Assembly: GCA_015063325.1 (NCBI GenBank)
Contig: SVUK01000007.1
Coordinates: 1 to 61,173 of the forward strand
DNA from: Oscillospiraceae bacterium
GTDB lineage: Bacteria; Bacillota; Clostridia; Oscillospirales; CAG-272
Direction: 5' to 3'
Length of the DNA stretch: 61,173 bases
Positions 41,862 to 51,490 of this stretch are shown here, one piece after another (the stretch's first letter is position 1; every line of letters starts with the position of its first letter). The translations under genes and the position numbers were made by a program. The notes below the pieces were generated by a model. That model saw only the letters and a program-made list of their open reading frames with translations, was not told the DNA's origin and did no database searches.

Positions 41862-43076
41862 ATGAAAATTTTAGTAACGGGCGCAAAGGGGTTCGTCGGT
41901 AAAAATTTGGTGGAGAATCTGAAAAATTTGCGTGACGGGAAGAACCGCACAAGACCCGGTTTGCAAATTGAGGAGATTTTTGAATACGATCTCGGCAATA
42001 CCGCGGAAGAATTGCGGACTTTTTGCGCACAGGCGGATTTTATTTTCCACTTGGCAGGGGTGAACCGCCCCAAAGATCCGACAGAGTTTATGTCGGGCAA
42101 TTTCGGAACGTTGGACAACCTTTTGGATTGTCTCAAGCAAGTGAAAAACGCCTGCCCGATCATGCTTTCTTCTTCCATTCAGGCAACGCTTATCGGCAGA
42201 TATGACGGCGATTACGGCAGAAGCAAAAAAGCCGGAGAAGACTTGCTGTTCCAATATGCTAAAGAAACCGGCGCACGGGCGCTGGTTTACCGTTTCCCGA
42301 ATCTGTTCGGCAAGTGGTGCCGTCCCAACTACAACAGCGCCGTTGCTACCTTTTGCAACAACATTGCAAACGATTTGCCCATCATGGTCAACAGTCGCGA
42401 AATCGAGTTGGAACTGCTCTATATCGATGATTTGGTAGACGAAATGCTGAACGCGCTGGAGGGCAAGGAACACCGCTGTCATTTTGACGGAACACAAGCG
42501 GTTGCCGACGAAAGCGGTGCGTTTTGCTATGCGCCGATCACCCATCGGGTTACGCTTGGAGAGATTGTTGATTTGCTGGAATCTTTCCGCGCGCAGCCGC
42601 AAACGCTGGTCATGCCCGAAATTTGCAAAGGGAGTTTTGCAAAAAAACTGTACAGCACCTATCTCTCCTATCTTCCGGCGGAAAAGGTCGCATTCGATCT
42701 GAATATGAAGTGCGATCCGCGCGGCTCGTTTACCGAGCTTCTCAAAACGGCAAACGTTGGGCAGTTCAGCGTCAACGTTTCCAATCCGGGGATTACCAAG
42801 GGGCAACACTGGCACAATACCAAATGGGAATTTTTCATTGTTGTTTCGGGGCATGCGCTGATCCGGGAGCGTCGAATCGGAACCGATTTTGAAGGAAATC
42901 CCTATCCTGTTTTGGAATTTGACGTCAGCGGCGAGCAGATCCGCGCCGTGCATATGTTGCCCGGCTATACGCATAATATCATTAATCTTTCCGAAACTGA
43001 ACCGCTTGTCACCCTGATGTGGGCAAACGAGCAGTTTGATCCGGAGCGCCCCGATACGTTCGGCGAGCCGGTATAA
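41862..43076 (+). CDS. CapF-like sugar-nucleotide reductase with cupin domain
   Basis: 404 residues. The N-terminal SDR domain has VTGAKGFVGKNLV, FHLAGVNRP, SSSIQAT and the catalytic YGRSKK. The C-terminal cupin (about residues 285-395) has GQHWHNTKWEFFIVVSGHAL and RAVHMLPGYTHNIINLS. This two-domain order is that of CapF, which makes UDP-6-deoxy-talose-type sugars on the way to FucNAc. No CapE or CapG partner is next to it, so its pathway must be completed elsewhere. Confidence 0.85.
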   Translation: MKILVTGAKGFVGKNLVENLKNLRDGKNRTRPGLQIEEIFEYDLGNTAEELRTFCAQADFIFHLAGVNRPKDPTEFMSGNFGTLDNLLDCLKQVKNACPIMLSSSIQATLIGRYDGDYGRSKKAGEDLLFQYAKETGARALVYRFPNLFGKWCRPNYNSAVATFCNNIANDLPIMVNSREIELELLYIDDLVDEMLNALEGKEHRCHFDGTQAVADESGAFCYAPITHRVTLGEIVDLLESFRAQPQTLVMPEICKGSFAKKLYSTYLSYLPAEKVAFDLNMKCDPRGSFTELLKTANVGQFSVNVSNPGITKGQHWHNTKWEFFIVVSGHALIRERRIGTDFEGNPYPVLEFDVSGEQIRAVHMLPGYTHNIINLSETEPLVTLMWANEQFDPERPDTFGEPV

Positions 43077-43152
43077 TCAAAGGAAAGCGGCGTCTGCCGC
43101 GGAAAAACGCGACGGGCGCCCCTTCTATTTTCAGATTTCGGAGTTTGGCAAC

Positions 43153-43590
43153 ATGGACGAAAAGACGACGAATCATCCCGGTTATTTTTGGGTGGAGCAC
43201 GGTGATTTTTACGGCAGAGAGATTACAAACGGAATTATTTTTGTTTCCGACAGGCAAACAGAGGAGCGGAAGTTGATTGAAACGTTTCTTCCGGGCGATC
43301 TTCTTTTTCACCGCTCTCCTTGCGGACTTTCCGCATTGAGCAGGGCAAGTTCCATGCCGCAAAGAGTATCGTTCCCACATTGGCGCTATCGGGAATGCCG
43401 ACCGGGCGAACGGGGATATGCGGTGGAAATCGAACCGTTTTTGCTCCCGAACCCGATAGACGTAAAAAGGGAATCGAGCGGATATATTCATCGACTGACC
43501 TCTGTCGAAGTTCATGCAATTTTGCGGCAAATTGAGGCGTTGAACCCGGAAATAATGAATGCCGAATGGTTGCGAGCATTTTTTTTGTAA
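43153..43590 (+). CDS. Possible EVE/PUA-like domain protein
   Basis: 145 residues. Features such as FLPGDLLFHRSPCGLSALSR, WRYRECRPGERGYAVEIEPF and LPNPIDVKRE resemble EVE/PUA-like domains found in nucleic-acid-modification readers and restriction proteins. The assignment is tentative. The ATG at 43153 follows GGAG; a longer frame that overlaps the CapF-like gene is less likely. Confidence 0.45.
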   Translation: MDEKTTNHPGYFWVEHGDFYGREITNGIIFVSDRQTEERKLIETFLPGDLLFHRSPCGLSALSRASSMPQRVSFPHWRYRECRPGERGYAVEIEPFLLPNPIDVKRESSGYIHRLTSVEVHAILRQIEALNPEIMNAEWLRAFFL

Positions 43591-43639
43591 ATACAAAATT
43601 TGACATAAATATTCATTTTACAATTTTGCGGCAATCCCC

Positions 43640-43667
43640 TTGACTTTTTTCGATAAAATGCTATAAT
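43640..43667 (+). promoter_or_regulatory. Promoter of the PRPP synthetase unit
   Basis: TTGACT at 43640-43645, 16-bp spacer, TATAAT at 43662-43667. The leader to the prs start is about 400 bases. Confidence 0.75.
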
Positions 43668-43730
43668 GGAGTTGTCAAAGTTTCGAGGGCGCCCGTGGGG
43701 CGGATTTCCCTAAAAGGAGGAAGGCGGCTT

Positions 43731-43901
43731 ATGGCTGAATTTGCAAAAACGGTTTGGCAGTTTGGTATCCGTGAATGCCGCTCGATTCTTACCCTTCTTT
43801 GCAAGGGCGCTTTTCTGCGCACGCAGCAACGTTCCGCCTGCAAAACGATGGGTATGCAAACTGAATATTCTGTCGGAGAGTCGGTCTCTCCGAGCGTCTG
43901 A
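43731..43901 (+). CDS. Small leader reading frame before prs
   Basis: 56 codons (MAEFAKTVWQFGIRECRSIL and on), with AAAAGGAGG upstream. The end of the frame coincides with a stable hairpin TCGGAGAG/CTCTCCGA. No family recognised. It could be a leader peptide or chance. Confidence 0.35.
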   Translation: MAEFAKTVWQFGIRECRSILTLLCKGAFLRTQQRSACKTMGMQTEYSVGESVSPSV

Positions 43902-44072
43902 TACGCTCCATGCACAAGTGTTACATGGGGCGTTGATTCTTTTTAACCGATTTTTGCCACGCTTGTGGTGCAAATATAATCCGGTAAAAACAAACCTTCC
44001 GGAGCCGCTTGAAAAAACGGTAAAAAAAGGGAGAAAAAAGCCCCGTGGGGCAAGAAAAATGCGGAGGTTCCT
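43902..44072 (+). other. Structured leader of prs
   Basis: Gene-free stretch between the small reading frame and prs. It holds CATG...CATG arms at 43910-43928 and a GCCCC-GTG-GGGC hairpin (about 44040-44051) just before the prs ribosome-binding site. No known riboswitch consensus is recognised. Confidence 0.4.
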
Positions 44073-45224
44073 ATGAAAGACAATCGTTGCGGAGAGCTTG
44101 CCGTTATCGGCATGAAAGGATGCGAACAGTTTGCATCCAATGTGGACTACTACCTGAAGGACTGGAGAAGACATGGGGAAGGCGAAGGATTTGTCGTTCC
44201 CGTCAGCTGTCCGCGTTTCGGCTCGGGCGAAGGCAAGGGAATGATCAACGTTTCCATGCGCGGCAAGGATGTTTTCATTATTTGCGATACTTTTAACTAC
44301 GGCGTGACCTATAAAATGTACGGCATGGAAGTGCCGATGAGCCCGGATGATCACTATGCCGATCTGAAACGTCTCATCGCCGCCATCGGCGGTAAAGCGC
44401 GCCGTATTACGGTTATCATGCCCATGCTCTATGAAGGTCGTCAACACCGCCGCGCGCACCGCGAGTCGCTCGACTGCGCCCTGATGCTCCAAGAGCTGGT
44501 CTCCATGGGCGTTTCCAACATCCTCACCTTTGACGCGCACGATCCCCGAATCTGCAATGCCATTCCGCTTTCCGGTTTTGACAATGTTCAGCCTACATAT
44601 CAAATGATCAAGGCGCTGACTCGTGCCGTTCCCGATGTTGTGATCGACAAGGATCATGCCGCCATCATCTCGCCGGATGAAGGCGCAATGCACCGCTGTA
44701 TGTATTACAGTTCCCTTTTGGGATTGGATATCGGTATGTTCTATAAGCGCCGCAACTATTCGGTCGTTATCAATGGGCGTAACCCCATTGAAGCGCACGA
44801 ATACCTTGGTCAGGACTTGCACGGCAAGGACGCCATCGTTGTTGACGATATGATTTCCTCCGGCGAATCCATGATCGACGTTTGCAAACAGCTCAAAGAG
44901 AAGGGAGCCGCGCGCGTATTCTGTTTTGCTACTTTCGGACTGTTCACCGATGGCTTTGCAAAGTTTGATCAGGCGGCAAAAGACGGTGTGATCGACAAGG
45001 TGTTTACAACCAACCTCGTTTACCGTCGTCCCGAACTTGCCGATAAGAGCTGGTACGTAGAGGTCAATATGTGCAAATACGTTGCCTACCTCATCGACAC
45101 GCTCAACAACGACGAAAGCCTGAGCGCTTTGCTCAACCCCGTCAAACGCATTCAAACCTTGATGGACAAGCACCGCAGCGCACTCGCTTCGCAAATGCAA
45201 ATGATTTTTGACGACAAAATCTGA
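44073..45224 (+). CDS. prs: Ribose-phosphate pyrophosphokinase (long clostridial form)
   Basis: 383 residues, about 60 more than the common bacterial enzyme. The PRPP-binding loop is VVDDMISSGESM, and FDAHDPRICNA and MPMLYEGRQHRRAHRES are conserved. It makes PRPP from ribose 5-phosphate and ATP for purine, pyrimidine, histidine and NAD synthesis. The N-terminal part (NVDYYLKDWRRHGEGEGFVV) differs from the classical form. CGGAGG precedes the ATG. Confidence 0.93.
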   Translation: MKDNRCGELAVIGMKGCEQFASNVDYYLKDWRRHGEGEGFVVPVSCPRFGSGEGKGMINVSMRGKDVFIICDTFNYGVTYKMYGMEVPMSPDDHYADLKRLIAAIGGKARRITVIMPMLYEGRQHRRAHRESLDCALMLQELVSMGVSNILTFDAHDPRICNAIPLSGFDNVQPTYQMIKALTRAVPDVVIDKDHAAIISPDEGAMHRCMYYSSLLGLDIGMFYKRRNYSVVINGRNPIEAHEYLGQDLHGKDAIVVDDMISSGESMIDVCKQLKEKGAARVFCFATFGLFTDGFAKFDQAAKDGVIDKVFTTNLVYRRPELADKSWYVEVNMCKYVAYLIDTLNNDESLSALLNPVKRIQTLMDKHRSALASQMQMIFDDKI

Positions 45225-45236
45225 ATGAAATTGGTT

Positions 45237-45274
45237 AAAAACCTCTGCCGGGAGCGATTTCGGCAGAGGTTTTT
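45237..45274 (+). terminator. Terminator of prs
   Basis: AAAAACCTCTGCCG, ten-base loop, CGGCAGAGGTTTTTT. Confidence 0.9.
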
Positions 45275-45306
45275 TCCTTTTTGCTTGTATTTTCATGCGA
45301 AAGGAA

Positions 45307-45335
45307 TTGACAAATCTTTCAAAATAGTGTAAAAT
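45307..45335 (+). promoter_or_regulatory. Promoter of asnS
   Basis: TTGACA at 45307-45312, 17-bp spacer, TAAAAT at 45330-45335. The leader is about 45 bases, so no T-box is possible. Confidence 0.75.
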
Positions 45336-45386
45336 GAAATGTAATTAAAATCTATAACTATGCTTATAAGAAAGGCAAGTAATACA

Positions 45387-46781
45387 ATGAAACGCGAATT
45401 GAACAGAAATCTTTATGAATCCCCCGAAAAATACGACGGCGCCGAAGTTACTTTAGGCGGTTGGGCGCGCAATATCCGAGACAGCAAAGCGTTCGGCTTT
45501 ATCGACCTGAACGACGGCAGTTGCTTTAAATCGGTACAAATCGTTTTTGAACGCGAGAAAATTGCAAACTATGATGAAATTGCTAAATTGAACGTCGGGT
45601 CTGCGGTGGTCGTCCGCGGTACCGTTGTGCTCACGCCCGAGGCAAAACAGCCCTTCGAGGTCAAAGCCATCCAAATCGACGTCGAGGGAACCTCCACGCC
45701 CGATTATCCGCTTCAGCCCAAACGCCATACGGTCGAATTTTTGCGCGAGCAGGCATATCTGCGTCCACGCACCAATCTGTTTTCGGCGGTCTTCCGCGTG
45801 CGGAGCGAGGCGGCGTTTGCCATTCATTCCTTCTTCCATAGCCGCGGCTTCGTCTACGTTCACACGCCGCTCATCACCGGATCGGATGCCGAGGGCGCAG
45901 GTGAAATGTTCCGCGTGACAACCATTGATCCAGAAAATCCGCCCAAAACGCCGGACGGGAAGATCGATTGGTCGCAGGACTTTTTCGGCAAGAGCACCAA
46001 CCTGACCGTTTCGGGGCAGTTGGAAGGCGAGACCTATGCGATGGCATTCGGCAATATTTACACCTTTGGACCTACCTTCCGTGCCGAGAATTCCAACACC
46101 GCGCGCCATGCCGCCGAGTTTTGGATGATCGAGCCGGAAATTGCCTTTGCCGATCTGAACGACGATATGCAGCTCGCTTGGGATATGATCAAATATATCA
46201 TTAAGCATATTCTTAAAAACTGCCGTCAAGAGGTGGAATTCTTCAACCAGTTTGTGGATAAGACGCTTTTGGAGCGCTTGACCAAACTTGCCGACAGCGA
46301 ATATCAAAAGGTGACCTACACCGAAGCCATCGACCTCTTAAAAAAGAGCGGCGCCGAGTTCAAATATCCTGTGGAATGGGGTTGCGACCTGCAAACCGAG
46401 CATGAGCGCTACCTTACCGAAAAGATTTACGGCAAGCCCGTGTTCCTTGTGGACTATCCGAAGGAGATCAAAGCTTTTTATATGCGGCTGAACGACGACG
46501 GCAAGACCGTTGCCGCAATGGATCTTTTGGTGCCGGGTGTCGGCGAGATTATCGGCGGCAGCCAACGCGAGGAGCGCATGGATGTTCTGACTGCCCGTAT
46601 GAAAGAATGCGGACTGAAAGAAGAGGATTATTGGTGGTACCTCAACCTGCGGCGCTACGGCGGCACCAAGCACGCCGGATTCGGACTTGGATTTGAGCGC
46701 ATTGTTATGTATTTGACAGGCGTATCGAACATTCGTGACGTTATCCCCTATCCGCGCACGGTCGGAAACGCGGAATTTTAA
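45387..46781 (+). CDS. asnS: Asparagine-tRNA ligase
   Basis: 464-residue class II synthetase. The OB-fold anticodon domain covers about 1-110 ([20 protein letters not shown]). Motif 2 is [20 protein letters not shown] and motif 3 [15 protein letters not shown]. Asn-specific [12 protein letters not shown] is present. It charges tRNA-Asn directly. The start at 45387 was preferred over an ATG nine codons upstream because AAAGG precedes it. Confidence 0.96.
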   Translation: MKRELNRNLYESPEKYDGAEVTLGGWARNIRDSKAFGFIDLNDGSCFKSVQIVFEREKIANYDEIAKLNVGSAVVVRGTVVLTPEAKQPFEVKAIQIDVEGTSTPDYPLQPKRHTVEFLREQAYLRPRTNLFSAVFRVRSEAAFAIHSFFHSRGFVYVHTPLITGSDAEGAGEMFRVTTIDPENPPKTPDGKIDWSQDFFGKSTNLTVSGQLEGETYAMAFGNIYTFGPTFRAENSNTARHAAEFWMIEPEIAFADLNDDMQLAWDMIKYIIKHILKNCRQEVEFFNQFVDKTLLERLTKLADSEYQKVTYTEAIDLLKKSGAEFKYPVEWGCDLQTEHERYLTEKIYGKPVFLVDYPKEIKAFYMRLNDDGKTVAAMDLLVPGVGEIIGGSQREERMDVLTARMKECGLKEEDYWWYLNLRRYGGTKHAGFGLGFERIVMYLTGVSNIRDVIPYPRTVGNAEF

Positions 46782-46831
46782 GAAATTTTGAAGTTAATAA
46801 GTTTTAGTAAAGAAAAAGAAAGAGGAAGAAA

Positions 46832-48229
46832 ATGAAAACGGATATTGTGATCGTCGGTGCAGGACCTGCCGGCATCTTTACGGCGTTGGAAATGATCCGG
46901 TGCGGCAGCAGGCGGAAAATCGTTGTTGTGGAGAAGGGACAACCCGTGGAAAAACGGAGCTGCCCCAAGGCAAAAACCGGACATTGCATGAATTGCAAGC
47001 CGTTTTGCCATATTACCACCGGTTTTTCGGGCGCAGGCGCGTTCTCGGACGGCAAACTCTCGCTTTCCTGTGAGGTCGGGGGAGACTTGCCGCAACTGCT
47101 TGGCACCGATCTTGTGCAGAGCGTGACCGACTACACCGACGGTATTTATTTGGAGTTCGGAGCCGACACCCACGTGGAGGGCAAGGAGAACACCGAGGAA
47201 GTCAAGGAGATCCGCAAGCGCGCCATTATGGCAGGGCTCAAGCTGGTCGATTGCCCCATTCGCCATATCGGCACCGAGCGCGCGCACAAACTCTACGGCG
47301 ACATTGAAAAATACCTGATCGACCACGGCATCGAGCTCTATTTCGGCTACGAGTGCAACAACCTGATTTTAGAGGGCAACGAGTGCCACGGCGTTATCGT
47401 GACCCACGCGGGGAAGACCGAGGAGATCTACGCCGCGCATACCGTCATTGCCACCGGCCGCCGCGGCGCCGATTGGCTGGAAAAACTCTGCGCTGAGCAT
47501 AACATTGCCCATCTGCCCGGCACCGTCGATATCGGCGTGCGCGTGGAAGTTCGCAACGAGATCATGGAAAAGGTCAACAAGGTGCTGTACGAGTCCAAAC
47601 TCATCGGCTACCCAGCGCCTTTTAAAAACAAGGTGCGCACTTTCTGCCAAAACCCCGGCGGCTTCGTTAGTCAAGAAAATTATGACAACGACCTTGCCGT
47701 GGTCAACGGGCATTCCTTCAAGGATACCAAATCGGATAATACAAACCTTGCCATCCTCTGCTCGCACAATTTCTCGGTGCCGTTCAATCAGCCCATCGAG
47801 TACGCGCAAAAGGTCGGGGAACTCACCAATATGCTGGGCGCGGGACACATTTTGGTCCAGCGGTTCGGCGATATTTTGGCAGGCAAACGCACTTGGGAAA
47901 AAGAGCTGGCGCAGTCCAACGTCCGTCCCACGCTGCCGGACGCCGTTGCAGGCGACATCACCGCCGCAATGCCTTACCGCGCCATGACGAACATTATCAA
48001 TTTCATTCAGGCAATGGATCAGGTCGTGCCCGGCTTTGCCTCGCAGGAAACGCTGCTCTATTCGCCGGAACTCAAATTTTACAGCAATCGCGTCAAAATG
48101 GACGAGAACCTGAACACCAACGTCAAGGGACTGCATTGCCTGGGCGATTCCAGCGGCTGGACGCGCGGGCTGATGATGGCATCCGTCATGGGCGTCATCA
48201 TGGGTCGCCATTTGGCAGAAGAGAAATAA
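46832..48229 (+). CDS. FAD-dependent oxidoreductase (COG2509 type)
   Basis: 465 residues. The dinucleotide motif VIVGAGPAGIFTALEM is at residues 6-21. A cysteine cluster CPKAKTGHCMNCKPFCH near residues 44-60, then GFSGAGAFSDGKL, is typical of this family. The C-terminal GLHCLGDSSGWTRGLMMASV closes the FAD site. Substrate unknown. GAGGAAG precedes the ATG. Confidence 0.9.
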   Translation: MKTDIVIVGAGPAGIFTALEMIRCGSRRKIVVVEKGQPVEKRSCPKAKTGHCMNCKPFCHITTGFSGAGAFSDGKLSLSCEVGGDLPQLLGTDLVQSVTDYTDGIYLEFGADTHVEGKENTEEVKEIRKRAIMAGLKLVDCPIRHIGTERAHKLYGDIEKYLIDHGIELYFGYECNNLILEGNECHGVIVTHAGKTEEIYAAHTVIATGRRGADWLEKLCAEHNIAHLPGTVDIGVRVEVRNEIMEKVNKVLYESKLIGYPAPFKNKVRTFCQNPGGFVSQENYDNDLAVVNGHSFKDTKSDNTNLAILCSHNFSVPFNQPIEYAQKVGELTNMLGAGHILVQRFGDILAGKRTWEKELAQSNVRPTLPDAVAGDITAAMPYRAMTNIINFIQAMDQVVPGFASQETLLYSPELKFYSNRVKMDENLNTNVKGLHCLGDSSGWTRGLMMASVMGVIMGRHLAEEK

Positions 48230-48246
48230 AAATATATTAAGAATAT

Positions 48247-48280
48247 AAGGAACGGTTTTGAGATAATCAAAGCCGTTCTT
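48247..48280 (+). terminator. Terminator of the FAD oxidoreductase gene
   Basis: AAGGAACGGTTTTGA pairs with TCAAAGCCGTTCTTT with one G-T wobble, followed by a T-rich stretch. Confidence 0.65.
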
Positions 48281-48286
48281 TATGTT

Positions 48287-48370
48287 TTCAAAGTTCTTTT
48301 TGGGAGTGGGGGTGCAGGGGGAGGGGGACATTTTCTTACAAGAAAATGTCCCCCTCCCCCTGCATTTTTT
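48287..48370. repeat. REP-like G-rich palindromic repeat, copy B
   Basis: TTTTCAAAG lead, T run, G-rich GGGAGTGGGGGTGCAGGGGG and a long perfect stem, the same plan as the copy at 18239-18319. Confidence 0.5.
48313..48364. terminator. Hairpin with 25-bp perfect stem
   Basis: Arms 48313-48337 and 48340-48364 with loop AC, followed by TTTTTT. It lies after a normal terminator, so it may be an inserted repeat rather than the original terminator. Confidence 0.7.
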
Positions 48371-48373
48371 CTC

Positions 48374-48402
48374 TTGACTTTTTGATTCCGATATTATATA
48401 AT
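48374..48402 (+). promoter_or_regulatory. Promoter of the pseudouridine synthase gene
   Basis: TTGACT at 48374-48379, 17-bp spacer, TATAAT at 48397-48402. Confidence 0.75.
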
Positions 48403-48435
48403 AAATATGTTATATCTTTTTAGGGAGGTACCGCC

Positions 48436-49134
48436 ATGCGGCTGGATAAAATGCTTTCGGAATGCGGCGTTGCCTCGCGCAGCGAGGTCGCCCGCGCCTG
48501 CCGCAAGGGGCTTGTCCTTGTCAACGGCGCCCCTGCCGCCAGGCCCGATTTGCAGGTGGACGAAACCACCGCCGCCGTGGTCTATTGCGGCGCGCTGGTG
48601 CGCTACCGCAAATTTGTTTATCTCTTGCTCAACAAGCCCTCCGGCTACATCAGCGCTACCGAGGACGGGAGCGACCCCGTTGTGACCGACCTTCTGCCCC
48701 CCGAATACCGCCGCATGGGAGTTTTTCCATGCGGAAGGTTGGATAAATACACCGTTGGTCTGATGCTCCTGACCAACGACGGCGATCTTTCCCACCGTCT
48801 GCTTGCACCCAAAAACCACGTTGCCAAATCCTATCGTTTTACCTGCGAAAAACCGCTTTCCAACGACGAAAAAACGGCGCTGGAAGCCGGCGTGGATATT
48901 GGCGGCTACTTCACCAAGCCCTGCCAAATCGAGCTGACCGCCCCCTGCGAGGGAACCATCACCATTACCGAGGGCAAATACCACCAAATCAAGCGGATGC
49001 TGGAAGCGGTGGACAACAAAATCACCTTTTTGGAGCGCGTCACTTTCGGCGGCATTGCCTTGCCCCCCGATTTGAAGCGCGGCGAGTGGCGCGAACTGAA
49101 CGACGAGGAATTGAACCTGTTGAAAAATTCTTGA
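48436..49134 (+). CDS. rsuA: rRNA pseudouridine synthase, RsuA/RluB family
   Basis: 232 residues. S4 RNA-binding domain at 1-60 (MRLDKMLSECGVASRSEVAR), catalytic GRLDKYTVGLMLLTNDGDL with the active aspartate, and EGKYHQIKRML. It isomerises uridine in rRNA. The usual GRLDxxTxG motif is intact. GGGAGG precedes the ATG. The tex gene follows after 19 bases. Confidence 0.93.
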   Translation: MRLDKMLSECGVASRSEVARACRKGLVLVNGAPAARPDLQVDETTAAVVYCGALVRYRKFVYLLLNKPSGYISATEDGSDPVVTDLLPPEYRRMGVFPCGRLDKYTVGLMLLTNDGDLSHRLLAPKNHVAKSYRFTCEKPLSNDEKTALEAGVDIGGYFTKPCQIELTAPCEGTITITEGKYHQIKRMLEAVDNKITFLERVTFGGIALPPDLKRGEWRELNDEELNLLKNS

Positions 49135-49153
49135 AAAATAAAGGAAACCGAAC

Positions 49154-51310
49154 ATGAACATTCTGCAAACGCTTGCAACCGAATTTCATCTGACCAACGA
49201 TCAGGTGGAAAAAACCGTCGCCCTGATCGACGAGGGCAACACCATCCCCTTTATCGCCCGGTACCGCAAGGAAGTGACAGGCTCTTTGGACGACGCCGTT
49301 CTGCGCGACCTTTTCGACCGCCTGACCTTTTTGCGCAATTTAGAAAAGCGCAAGCAGGAAGTCTTTGACCTGATTTTGGCGCAGGAGAAGATGACCCCCG
49401 AGATCGAGGCCGCCATTTCCGCCGCCAAAACCATTACCGAGGTCGAGGACATTTACCGCCCCTTCCGTCCGCACCGCAAAACGCGCGCCTCGGTGGCAAG
49501 AGAGAAGGGCTTGGAGCCGCTTGCCGAGCTGATTTTTGCACAGGAAAAGACCTATTCGCCTTCTATTGAGGAGCAGGCGGAGGGATATATCAACGAGGAA
49601 AAAGGCGTGCTTTCTGTCGAGGAAGCCCTCCAGGGTGCGCGCGACATTATTGCCGAGGATATTTCGGATAACGCCGAATATCGCAAAGAGCTCCGCGCGC
49701 TGACATTTAACCTTGGAACGCTGAATTCCAAGGCGGCGAAAGAGGAAGACTCGGTTTACGCGCAGTATTACGACTACTGCGAGGCGCTCAAAAAGGTGGC
49801 TCCCCACCGCGTTCTTGCCATCAACCGCGGCGAAAAAGAGGAGTTTTTGAAGGTTTCCATCGTCGTGGACGAGGATGCCGTTTTGCAGGGTTTGCGATCC
49901 AAGATTTTGGCAACCAACGGCAGTCCGGCAACCGAGCACGTTGCCGCCGCCCTGACCGACAGTTACGAGCGCCTGATTGCCCCCTCCATCGAGCGCGAAA
50001 TTCGCAGCGACCTCTTTGACAACGCCAGCGAGGGAGCAATCAAAGTGTTTGGCGATAACCTTTCCCATCTTCTCATGCAATCGCCCCTCAAAGGCAAAAC
50101 GGTCATGGGTTTTGACCCCGGCTATGCCCACGGTTGCAAACTCGCCGTGGTGGACCGCACCGGCAAGGTCGTCGACACCGCCGTGATCTACCCGGTCAAG
50201 CCGCGCGAGGATATTCCGCGCAGCAAAGAGGTGGTCAAGCGGCTGGTGGCAAAGCACAATGTGGACGTTATCGCCATCGGCAACGGAACGGCTTCCAAGG
50301 AGAGCGAAATCTTTATTGCCGGACTCTTAAAAGAGCTTGACCGCGACGTGAAATATATCGTTGTCAGCGAGGCAGGCGCGTCCATTTATTCGGCTTCCAA
50401 AATCGCCACCGAGGAGTTCCCGGACTTTGACGTCATGCAGCGCAGTGCCGTTTCCATTGCGCGCCGGTTGCAGGATCCGCTTGCCGAGCTCATCAAAATC
50501 GATCCCAAGGGCATCGGCGTCGGGCAATACCAGCACGATATGAAACAGGCGAGATTGGACGAGGCGCTCGGCGGTGTGGTGGAAGACTGCGTCAACGCTG
50601 TCGGCGTGGACTTGAACACGGCTTCCTATATTCTGCTTTCCTATATTTCCGGCATCAATCTCGCGTCGGCTAAAAATATTGTTAAATATCGCGAGGAAAA
50701 CGGCGAATTTACCATGCGTTCCCAACTGCTCAAAGTGCCGCGCGTCGGCGCTAAGGCATACGAGCAGGCGGCAGGATTTTTGCGCATTCCCGGCGGCAAA
50801 GAGATCTTTGATAATACCGGCGTTCACCCCGAATCCTATGCCGCAACCGAAGAGTTGCTTGCTCGTTTCGGTTACACCAAAGAGGATGTTCGGGAAGGGA
50901 AGATCGGCGACCTTGCGGAAAAGGTCAAAGCCGCCGGTGTAAAAAATCTTTGCGCCGAACTCGGTATCGGCGAGCCGACTTTGAACGACATTGTGACCGA
51001 GCTTCTCAAACCGGGACGCGATATTCGCGATTCGCTTCCGGCGCCGATTTTGCGCGATGATATTTTGAGTTTGGAAGACCTCAAACCCGATATGGAACTG
51101 ACCGGTACGGTACGCAACGTTGCCGATTTCGGTGCGTTCGTGGATATCGGCGTTCACCAGGACGGTTTGGTGCATATTTCGCAAATCGCCGACCGGTTTG
51201 TCAAGCATCCCTCCGAGGTTGTTAAGGTTGGGGACGTTGTTAAAGTCCGCGTGTTGAGTGTGGATCCGGTCAAAAAAAGAATTGCTCTGACGATGCGCAA
51301 AAAGCCCTGA
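49154..51310 (+). CDS. tex: Tex family RNA-binding transcription accessory protein
   Basis: 718 residues. N-terminal helical domain with NTIPFIARYRKEVTG, YqgF-like domain with GFDPGYAHGCKLAVVD (about residue 320), double helix-hairpin-helix region (about 500-560), and a C-terminal S1 domain (about 640-718, LTGTVRNVADFGAFVDIGVH). Full family length. It binds RNA and aids transcription; the exact role is not fixed. Confidence 0.95.
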   Translation: MNILQTLATEFHLTNDQVEKTVALIDEGNTIPFIARYRKEVTGSLDDAVLRDLFDRLTFLRNLEKRKQEVFDLILAQEKMTPEIEAAISAAKTITEVEDIYRPFRPHRKTRASVAREKGLEPLAELIFAQEKTYSPSIEEQAEGYINEEKGVLSVEEALQGARDIIAEDISDNAEYRKELRALTFNLGTLNSKAAKEEDSVYAQYYDYCEALKKVAPHRVLAINRGEKEEFLKVSIVVDEDAVLQGLRSKILATNGSPATEHVAAALTDSYERLIAPSIEREIRSDLFDNASEGAIKVFGDNLSHLLMQSPLKGKTVMGFDPGYAHGCKLAVVDRTGKVVDTAVIYPVKPREDIPRSKEVVKRLVAKHNVDVIAIGNGTASKESEIFIAGLLKELDRDVKYIVVSEAGASIYSASKIATEEFPDFDVMQRSAVSIARRLQDPLAELIKIDPKGIGVGQYQHDMKQARLDEALGGVVEDCVNAVGVDLNTASYILLSYISGINLASAKNIVKYREENGEFTMRSQLLKVPRVGAKAYEQAAGFLRIPGGKEIFDNTGVHPESYAATEELLARFGYTKEDVREGKIGDLAEKVKAAGVKNLCAELGIGEPTLNDIVTELLKPGRDIRDSLPAPILRDDILSLEDLKPDMELTGTVRNVADFGAFVDIGVHQDGLVHISQIADRFVKHPSEVVKVGDVVKVRVLSVDPVKKRIALTMRKKP

Positions 51311-51402
51311 TATTCTGCTGAATTCTCCGAAAAACTCTTTTTTCAAACTTCTTTTATACAATTTGCACAATTCAAACGCGCAAATTTTGGGAAATTCATA
51401 TC

Positions 51403-51431
51403 TTTCATTTTATCGGGAAATTTGCTATAAT
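51403..51431 (+). promoter_or_regulatory. Candidate promoter of the sugar ABC ATPase gene
   Basis: TTTCAT at 51403-51408, 17-bp spacer, TATAAT at 51426-51431. The -35 box is weak. A hairpin AATTTGC/GCAAATT at 51360-51386 may end tex transcripts. Confidence 0.5.
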
Positions 51432-51490
51432 AAAGCATGATCTATTTCTATGTCGGATAGGAATCGCAAACAGGAGGAATCGTAAAAACA

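Noticed and set aside
43710-45296. 528-codon minus-strand open frame opposite prs
   Set aside because: Shadow of prs; it would run through the prs leader and terminator and has no recognisable domain.
45336-45386. T-box riboswitch before asnS
   Set aside because: The leader is only about 50 bases and has no T-box consensus or specifier stem.
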